From positions 99,280 through 163,279 of the forward strand of contig NZ_JAQTWL010000007.1 of assembly GCF_028689295.1 (NCBI RefSeq): a stretch of 64,000 bases of DNA, in the 5' to 3' direction. The stretch's first letter is position 1; each line of letters begins with the position of its first letter. Source of the stretch: Rhodoferax sp. (GTDB lineage Bacteria > Pseudomonadota > Gammaproteobacteria > Burkholderiales > Burkholderiaceae_C). The notes below the pieces were generated by a model. That model was not told where the DNA came from. It saw nothing but the letters and a program-made list of their open reading frames with translations, and searched no databases. Shown one piece after another: positions 58,979 to 64,000 of the stretch. Made by a program: the position numbers and the translations under genes.

Positions 58979-59557
58979 TCAGTCATAGTGAATCAACCCT
59001 GGTCCCAGTTGCGGCGTGCGTCCGGCCAGCAGGTCGGTCAGAAAAGACCAGATGGCGCCGTCGCCGGGCGGGCAGCCCGGCAAAAAATAGTCCACATGCA
59101 CCACCTCGTGAATCGGGTGCACATGGTTGAGCGGCAGCGGCAGCTCGGGGTCGTTGGGGACCTGGCTGCCGGCCACCGTACCGTTGTGGCTGCAATACAC
59201 ATCGCACATCATCTGGCCCACATCGCGCTGGTTGCGCTGCGCTGGCAAGCCGCCGTTGATGGCGCAGGCGCCCACGGCCACCAGCGTCTTGCAGTGAGCC
59301 CGGAACTCGCGCAGCACCTGCACGTTTTCGGCATTGCACAGGCCACCTTCGATCAGGCCGATGTCGCAGCTGCTGATGGTTTTGATGTCGGTCAGCGGCG
59401 AGCAGTCGAACTCGACGTGCTCCAGCAGTTCCAGCAGGCGCTCATCAATGTCGAGCAAGGACATATGGCAGCCAAAACAGCCCGCCAGCGACACCGTGGC
59501 CACCTTCAGCTTGCGCGGCGCGTGCAAGTGTGTTGCACCCGTCAAGGCGGTCGTCAT
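58979..59557 (-). CDS. hoxY: NAD-reducing hydrogenase small subunit HoxY
   Basis: 192 residues with the cysteines that hold the proximal [4Fe-4S] cluster: LAGCFGCHMSLLDID near residue 26, GLCNAENVQ near 74, VGACAINGGLPAQRN near 98 and LPGCPPGDG near 162. Passes electrons from HoxH to HoxFU. No Tat signal, consistent with a cytoplasmic enzyme. Overlaps hoxU by four bases. Confidence 0.93.
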   Translation of the reverse strand: MTTALTGATHLHAPRKLKVATVSLAGCFGCHMSLLDIDERLLELLEHVEFDCSPLTDIKTISSCDIGLIEGGLCNAENVQVLREFRAHCKTLVAVGACAINGGLPAQRNQRDVGQMMCDVYCSHNGTVAGSQVPNDPELPLPLNHVHPIHEVVHVDYFLPGCPPGDGAIWSFLTDLLAGRTPQLGPGLIHYD

Positions 59558-60276
59558 GTCGCGTCCTCCTGTGACACCGGATGGCTGTCAAAGCGGCGCT
59601 GGCCGATCGGGATGACAAAGCCGCGACGCTTGGGCAGGATGGCGCCCACCGGGCAGATGCTGGCGGCGCGGTCGCCCGGGGCGATGGCGCTGCCCGCCAG
59701 TTGGCCGCTGTCGCTGTTGACCAGCAAGTGGCTCGTGATGCCGCGCCCGCCCATGGCAAACACGTGCTTGCCCTCCTGGGCGCTGGCGCGCACACACAAT
59801 TCGCACAAAATGCAGCGGTTCAGGTCCAGTAGCAGGTTGGGGTGGCTGGCATCGACCCGACGGTTGGGATAGAACTCTTCAAAATGGGGACCAACCATGC
59901 CCATCTGGTAAGCCGTGGCCTGCAGCAGGCAGTTGCCGCTTTTTTCGCACGACGGGCAAAAGTGGTTGCCCTCGACAAACAGCATCTGCAGCAGCGTTCT
60001 GCGCTGGGCGTTGAGTTCGGGGGTGTCGCTTTCCACCTCTTGCCCGCTGGCGGCCGCAATGGTGCAGGCCGCCCCGGTGCGGCCGTTGACCTTGACGGTA
60101 CACAGACGGCAGGAGCCGTGTGCGGCAAAGTCGGAGTGCCAGCACAGGTGCGGAATGTAATGCCCGGCGCGGCGGGCGGCTTGCAGAATGCTGTCACCCG
60201 GGCCGAATTCGACCTCTTGCCCGTCCAGCGCGAAAGTGCCGGGGCTCAAGGCGTCAATGCGGCTGTCGGTCGTCAT
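59554..60276 (-). CDS. hoxU: NAD-reducing hydrogenase diaphorase subunit HoxU
   Basis: 240 residues resembling the N-terminal part of NuoG. A [2Fe-2S] site lies in HGSCRLCTVKVNG near residue 55, a His-Cys cluster in HFCPSCEKSGNC near 105, and a [4Fe-4S] site in CILCELCVRASAQEGK near 153 with CPVGAI near 208. Relays electrons between HoxY and the FMN of HoxF. Overlaps hoxF and hoxY by four bases each. Confidence 0.94.
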   Translation of the reverse strand: MTTDSRIDALSPGTFALDGQEVEFGPGDSILQAARRAGHYIPHLCWHSDFAAHGSCRLCTVKVNGRTGAACTIAAASGQEVESDTPELNAQRRTLLQMLFVEGNHFCPSCEKSGNCLLQATAYQMGMVGPHFEEFYPNRRVDASHPNLLLDLNRCILCELCVRASAQEGKHVFAMGGRGITSHLLVNSDSGQLAGSAIAPGDRAASICPVGAILPKRRGFVIPIGQRRFDSHPVSQEDAT

Positions 60277-62084
60277 TCAAAATTCTCCAGGTGCGCGCCG
60301 CTGTCGTTGCGCCCGGTGGCACGGCGCGCCTGGGACAGCTCGGCGTCCATGTCGAAGCCGGCGACAAAGTGCAGCGACTTCAAATGCTGCTCATAGGCCG
60401 GGCGAAACTTGGCAATGGTGTCGCGCAGCGGGTTGCAGGCACCGGCACCCAGCCCACAGTGGGTGGCACCGTGCATCAATTTGTCGAGTTCATACAGCAC
60501 CTGTATGTCGGCACTGGAGCCGTAACCGCGTTTGAGCTTGTCCATCTGGCGCACCACCAGCTCGGTGCCGACGCGGCAGGGCGTGCAAAAGCCGCAGCTC
60601 TCGTGGGCGAAAAAGTGGGCAAAGTTGCGAGCCACCTCGAACATGTCGCGGCTACGGTCGAACACCATGAAAGCGCCCGCCGTGGGCACATCCTCGAAAC
60701 TGATGCGGCGGTCAAATTCCAGCGCCGACAGGCACACTCCGGAGGGTCCGCCGACCTGCACCGCCTGCGTGTCGCGGGCGCCGCAGTCTTCCAGAATGCG
60801 CCCGACGCGGGTGCCGAACGGGTACTCGTAAATGCCGGGGCGCTCGCAGTCGCCGGAGACTGAATGAATCTTGGTGCCGGTCGATTGCGCCGTGCCGATG
60901 CGCGCCCACCAGTCGCCGCGGTGCACCGCAATGTGGGTCACGGCGCAAAAGGTTTCAACATTGTTGACGGTGGTGGGCTGGCCCAAATAGCCGTGCTCGA
61001 CCGGGAAGGGCGGGCGAATGCGCGGCACGCCACGCTTGCCTTCGAGCGACTCGATGAGCGCAGACTCTTCGCCGCACACGTAAGCGCCGGCGCCCACGTG
61101 GATGCTGATGTCGAAATCAAAGCCAGCCTTGCCCTGAATCGACGCGCCCAGCAAGCCTTGTTCGCGCCGGCGATGCAGCGCCGCTTGCAGGGGTTCCAGC
61201 AGGTAACGGTACTCGCCGCGCAAATACATCAAGCCATGCTTGGCGCCGATAGACCAGGCCGCGATGGTCATGCCCTCGAACAGGGTGTCGGCGTAGCGGG
61301 TCAGCAGCACCCTGTCCTTGAAGGTGCCGGGCTCGCCTTCGTCGGCGTTGCAGACCACGTAATGTGCCTGCCCCACGGCATTGCGGCACAGTTGCCACTT
61401 GGTGCCGGTGGCATAACCGGCGCCACCGCGGCCGCGCAATTTGGAGCGCTTGAGGTCGTCGAGCATGGCCTGGGGCTCGCGCGCCAAGGCCGCGGCAATA
61501 CCGGCGCCCGGGGCCGGTTGCACGCCCAGCTTGACATTGGCCATGCGAATTTGATCGTCAACCTGCGACCACTCAGACGGCCATTGCGCGGCCGGCACCT
61601 GGTGCTCGATCAGTTCTGCCATCTGCGCAATCCGCTCAGGGTTCAGCCGGGTGATGACTTGATGGTGGTTGATGAGCGCCGCCGTGCCCTGGTCGCACAG
61701 GCCGGTGCATGACGTGGTGGCGATGCTCACCAGGCCATCGGCGCGCGTCTGCTCGGGGGCCACTTTCAGCAATCCGCACAAATGCCGCAGCAAGGCCTCG
61801 CTGCCGAGCATGCGGTCGGTGATGTTGTCGCTGAACAGCACGCGGTAGGCGCCCACCGGCTGGGTATGGAAAAAACGGTAAAACCCCGCCACGCCTTCGA
61901 CGTGCGCCAGTGTCAGCCCCAGAGCGGCGGCTGTCTGGCGCAGGGCAGGGCGCGGCAACCAGCCATGCACAGCCTGAAACTGGCGCAGGATTTGGACCAA
62001 TGCATGAGAATCGTGGCCGTGGCGCTGCAGCACCGACTGAAGTTCAAACACCGATTGCGCGGACAGTGGTGAATTTGCGCTCAT
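60273..62084 (-). CDS. hoxF: NAD-reducing hydrogenase diaphorase subunit HoxF
   Basis: 603 residues from ATG 62084. The N-terminal 160 residues are NuoE-like with the cysteine segment TTSCTGLCDQGTAAL. The rest is NuoF-like: GRGGAGYATGTKW near 218 (FMN/NADH site), VCNADEGEPGTFKDR near 243, GAGAYVCGEESALIESLEG near 330, and the [4Fe-4S] motif HESCGFCTPCRVG near 500. Oxidises or reduces NAD(H). First gene of hoxFUYHW. Upstream in-frame codons to 62171 give an unlikely extension. Confidence 0.94.
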   Translation of the reverse strand: MSANSPLSAQSVFELQSVLQRHGHDSHALVQILRQFQAVHGWLPRPALRQTAAALGLTLAHVEGVAGFYRFFHTQPVGAYRVLFSDNITDRMLGSEALLRHLCGLLKVAPEQTRADGLVSIATTSCTGLCDQGTAALINHHQVITRLNPERIAQMAELIEHQVPAAQWPSEWSQVDDQIRMANVKLGVQPAPGAGIAAALAREPQAMLDDLKRSKLRGRGGAGYATGTKWQLCRNAVGQAHYVVCNADEGEPGTFKDRVLLTRYADTLFEGMTIAAWSIGAKHGLMYLRGEYRYLLEPLQAALHRRREQGLLGASIQGKAGFDFDISIHVGAGAYVCGEESALIESLEGKRGVPRIRPPFPVEHGYLGQPTTVNNVETFCAVTHIAVHRGDWWARIGTAQSTGTKIHSVSGDCERPGIYEYPFGTRVGRILEDCGARDTQAVQVGGPSGVCLSALEFDRRISFEDVPTAGAFMVFDRSRDMFEVARNFAHFFAHESCGFCTPCRVGTELVVRQMDKLKRGYGSSADIQVLYELDKLMHGATHCGLGAGACNPLRDTIAKFRPAYEQHLKSLHFVAGFDMDAELSQARRATGRNDSGAHLENFE

Positions 62085-62180
62085 GGACAGCAATATAGCG
62101 CACAAAATTACAATAGGGCTTGCGCAAAACTGCCCCAGCGTTGTTGTTCCGTCTGGCCGGGACAATTTCATCCTAAGCAG

Positions 62181-62280
62181 TTGGGGTCAGAGCACGTCGC
62201 TTCGAGAGTGGTCTGACCCGCAAAGATCAAATTGGTTGGGGTCAGAGCACGTCGCTTCGCGAGTGGTCTGACCCGCAAAG
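62181..62280. repeat. Two tandem hairpin repeats upstream of coq7
   Basis: A 45-base unit starting TTGGGGTCAGAGCACG and ending GGTCTGACCCGCAAAG occurs at 62181-62225 and 62236-62280, with one clear difference (GAGAG versus GCGAG). Each unit pairs GGGTCAGA with TCTGACCC. They resemble the GTCAGA/TCTGAC hairpins common as dispersed repeats in betaproteobacteria. They lie between divergent hoxF and coq7 and could act as a transcription barrier. Confidence 0.7.
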
Positions 62281-62307
62281 GATCAACTCAGCAGAACTGG
62301 AATCAAC

Positions 62308-62928
62308 ATGATGGACCGATTTTTAAGCACTTGTGATGACGCCTTGCGAACGGTATTCGCCCAGCACCGTGGCACCCAGGCCTGCCCGACGGTGCCAGGT
62401 GATGCCACCGAGCTCTCGGAACTCGATAAAAAAGAAGCGGGTGCGCTGATGCGCGTCAACCATGTGGGCGAGGTCTGCGCCCAGGCGCTTTACACGGCGC
62501 AGGCGTTTGCCACCAGCAATGAGGCGCTGCGCGCCCATTTCCAACAAGCCAGCGCCGAGGAAACCAACCACTTGGCCTGGACTGAACAGCGCCTCAAGGA
62601 ACTGGGCGACCGGCCCTCATGGCTCAACCCGCTGTGGTACGCCGGCGCATTCGGCATCGGCCTGCTGGCGGGCAAGCTGGGCGACAAGGTGAGCCTGGGT
62701 TTTGTGGTGGAAACCGAAAATCAGGTGGAGGCGCATCTGGACAGCCATCTGAGCCGTCTGCCCGCCGGTGACCACGCCTCGCGCGCCATCGTGGCGCAAA
62801 TGAAGGACGACGAGGCGCGCCATGCGCTCAACGCCAAAGAGCTTGGCGCCATTGATTTGCCACCGCCGGTCAGGGGCCTGATGACCCTGGCGGCCAAGGT
62901 GATGACCACCGTGGCGCACCGCATCTAA
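62308..62928 (+). CDS. coq7: Ubiquinone biosynthesis di-iron hydroxylase Coq7
   Basis: 206 residues. Hydroxylates 2-polyprenyl-3-methyl-6-methoxy-1,4-benzoquinol in aerobic ubiquinone synthesis. Di-iron ligands are in [12 protein letters not shown] near residue 50, [15 protein letters not shown] near 85, [14 protein letters not shown] near 132 and [12 protein letters not shown] near 168. Start at ATG 62308. Converges on the OsmC-like gene with only two bases between stops. Confidence 0.93.
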   Translation: MMDRFLSTCDDALRTVFAQHRGTQACPTVPGDATELSELDKKEAGALMRVNHVGEVCAQALYTAQAFATSNEALRAHFQQASAEETNHLAWTEQRLKELGDRPSWLNPLWYAGAFGIGLLAGKLGDKVSLGFVVETENQVEAHLDSHLSRLPAGDHASRAIVAQMKDDEARHALNAKELGAIDLPPPVRGLMTLAAKVMTTVAHRI

Positions 62929-62930
62929 AC

Positions 62931-63380
62931 TCAGGCCTCCAGCACCTCGAAGCTGGTCGTGATGTCTGCGGTTTTGCCCAGCATGACGCTGGCCGAGCAG
63001 TATTTGTCGTGGCTCATGGCAATGGCCCGTTCGACCGCAGAAGCGGTAACGCCCTTGCCGGTCACGGTGAAGTGCATGTTGATTTTGGTGAACACCTTGG
63101 GGTCGCTCTCGGCGCGCTCGGCGTCGAGCTTGACCGTGCAGCCGCGCACATCGTGGCGACCGCGCTTGAGGATCAGCACCACGTCATAAGCGGTGCAGCC
63201 GCCGGTGCCGGCCAACAAGGTTTCCAATGGGCGCGGTGCCAGGTTAAGGCCGCCGTTTTCGGGTTTGGCGGCGTCGGGTGCGCCGTCCATCACCAGCGTG
63301 TGGCCGCTGCCGGTTTCGGCCACAAAACCCATGCCCGAGCGCGTACCCAAAGCGCCGATCCAACTCACTGTGCATTCCAT
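62931..63380 (-). CDS. OsmC-family protein
   Basis: 149 residues from ATG 63380, with AAGGAAA upstream; a longer frame to 63485 would overlap the ilvA start. OsmC/YhfA-type fold: NLAPRPLETLLAGTGGCTAYDVV near residue 45 provides the first reactive cysteine and DKYCSASVML near 125 the second. Such proteins reduce organic hydroperoxides or, in the YhfA branch, have unclear roles. Divergent from ilvA. Confidence 0.85.
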   Translation of the reverse strand: MECTVSWIGALGTRSGMGFVAETGSGHTLVMDGAPDAAKPENGGLNLAPRPLETLLAGTGGCTAYDVVLILKRGRHDVRGCTVKLDAERAESDPKVFTKINMHFTVTGKGVTASAVERAIAMSHDKYCSASVMLGKTADITTSFEVLEA

Positions 63381-63470
63381 GTTCAGATTTCCTTCAAGGT
63401 TCAGGAGCCGCGATTGTCGCTTTTTGTCGCCATTTGTCGTCGTGGGCGGGGCGCTTATCATCAGGACCCT

Positions 63471-64000
63471 ATGAAAACTACCCAATTAAGCCCCGCCGAC
63501 TACCTCATCAAGATACTGACCGCCCGTGTCTATGACGTGGCCGTCGAGTCGGCCCTGGAGGTCGCGCCTTCATTGAGCGCGCGCCTGAACAACACCGTGC
63601 TGCTCAAGCGCGAAGACCAGCAGCCGGTGCACAGTTTCAAGCTGCGCGGCGCCTACAACAAGATGGCGCACTTGACCCCGGCGCAACTCAAAAAAGGCGT
63701 GATTTGCGCCTCGGCCGGCAACCACGCGCAAGGCGTGGCCCTGAGCGCGCAGCGCCTGGGCTGCCGCGCCGTGATCGTCATGCCCACCACCACGCCGATG
63801 CTCAAGGTCGATGCCGTGCGCGGCTTCGGCGGCGAGGTGGTGCTGTTCGGCGACAGCTACTCCGACGCCCACGGCCACGCGGTGGCGCTGGAGAAAAAAG
63901 AGGGCCTGACCTTTGTCCATCCATTTGACGACCCCGATGTGATTGCCGGCCAGGGCACCATTGCCATGGAAATGCTGCGCCAGCACCAGGGTCGCCTCGA
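63471..64000 (+). CDS. ilvA: Threonine dehydratase, biosynthetic (truncated by window end)
   Basis: PLP-dependent deamination of threonine to 2-oxobutyrate, first step of isoleucine synthesis. ATG 63471 begins MKTTQLSPADYLIKILTARV; the frame is open through the window end (about 176 codons visible). The PLP lysine is in HSFKLRGAYNKM near residue 57, and SAGNHAQGVALSA near 82 is the phosphate-binding loop region. VAVESALEVAPSLSARL is typical of the long biosynthetic IlvA, which carries C-terminal regulatory domains outside the window. Confidence 0.93.
   Translation, partial: MKTTQLSPADYLIKILTARVYDVAVESALEVAPSLSARLNNTVLLKREDQQPVHSFKLRGAYNKMAHLTPAQLKKGVICASAGNHAQGVALSAQRLGCRAVIVMPTTTPMLKVDAVRGFGGEVVLFGDSYSDAHGHAVALEKKEGLTFVHPFDDPDVIAGQGTIAMEMLRQHQGRL

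Overview
The window looks like a chromosomal segment of a high-GC betaproteobacterium of the Comamonadaceae (Rhodoferax/Polaromonas-like). This rests on gene content and order: rpoZ-gmk-yicC, rph-rdgB-hemW, gshA-kup-gshB, a type II secretion cluster in the order G-H-I-J-K-L-M-N-D-E-F, and a soluble NAD-reducing hydrogenase. No rRNA or tRNA gene was seen, so the genus is an inference.

Layout. 1-484 is the C-terminal end of a large serine recombinase, probably the edge of an integrated element. 642-4574 holds katG, a doubtful small ORF and a CPA1 antiporter. 4571-8737 (minus) holds spoT/rel, rpoZ, gmk and yicC. 8815-13329 (plus) holds a Ser/Thr kinase/PP2C pair and rph-rdgB-hemW. 13340-16820 (minus) is a TAXI-type TRAP uptake system with a hairpin terminator between binding protein and permease. 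17060-28280 (plus) holds a CBS protein, proA, a small cytochrome c, gshA, kup, gshB, an RNB exonuclease, rep and an outer-membrane phospholipase.

28381-35095 is a putrescine-type uptake and catabolism block (ydcSTUV-patD-like, minus) with a divergent LysR regulator. It is bracketed by a 39-bp imperfect direct repeat that copies the last codons of the phospholipase gene. 35214-40539 is the accessory part: mazEF with a palindromic operator; a small membrane-protein gene followed by an integron attC site; an IS3 fragment; a HEPN-like gene; two decapitated IS110-family transposases placed head to head; and a complete AT-rich integron gene cassette with its own attC. No integrase is visible, so this is best read as a CALIN (attC cluster lacking integrase) that has collected IS debris. 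It abuts the 3' end of the type II secretion operon (40678-50864, minus; no gspC in the window).

51019-62084 is an anaerobic redox region. A hemerythrin-like gene and a three-gene operon (GltD-like flavoprotein with ferredoxin domains, then 2-oxoacid:ferredoxin oxidoreductase alpha and beta) diverge from an intergenic region carrying two FNR-like boxes. A CBS protein follows. Convergent to these lies hoxFUYHW, a bidirectional [NiFe] hydrogenase with its endopeptidase; a palindromic repeat element sits between hoxY and hoxH. The window ends with two tandem hairpin repeats, coq7, an OsmC-like gene and the start of ilvA.

Most of the window is ordinary housekeeping sequence in tightly overlapping operons. 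The most interesting part is the 35.2-40.6 kb cassette/IS region, whose cassette protein I cannot assign. Second is the inferred FNR-controlled redox cluster.
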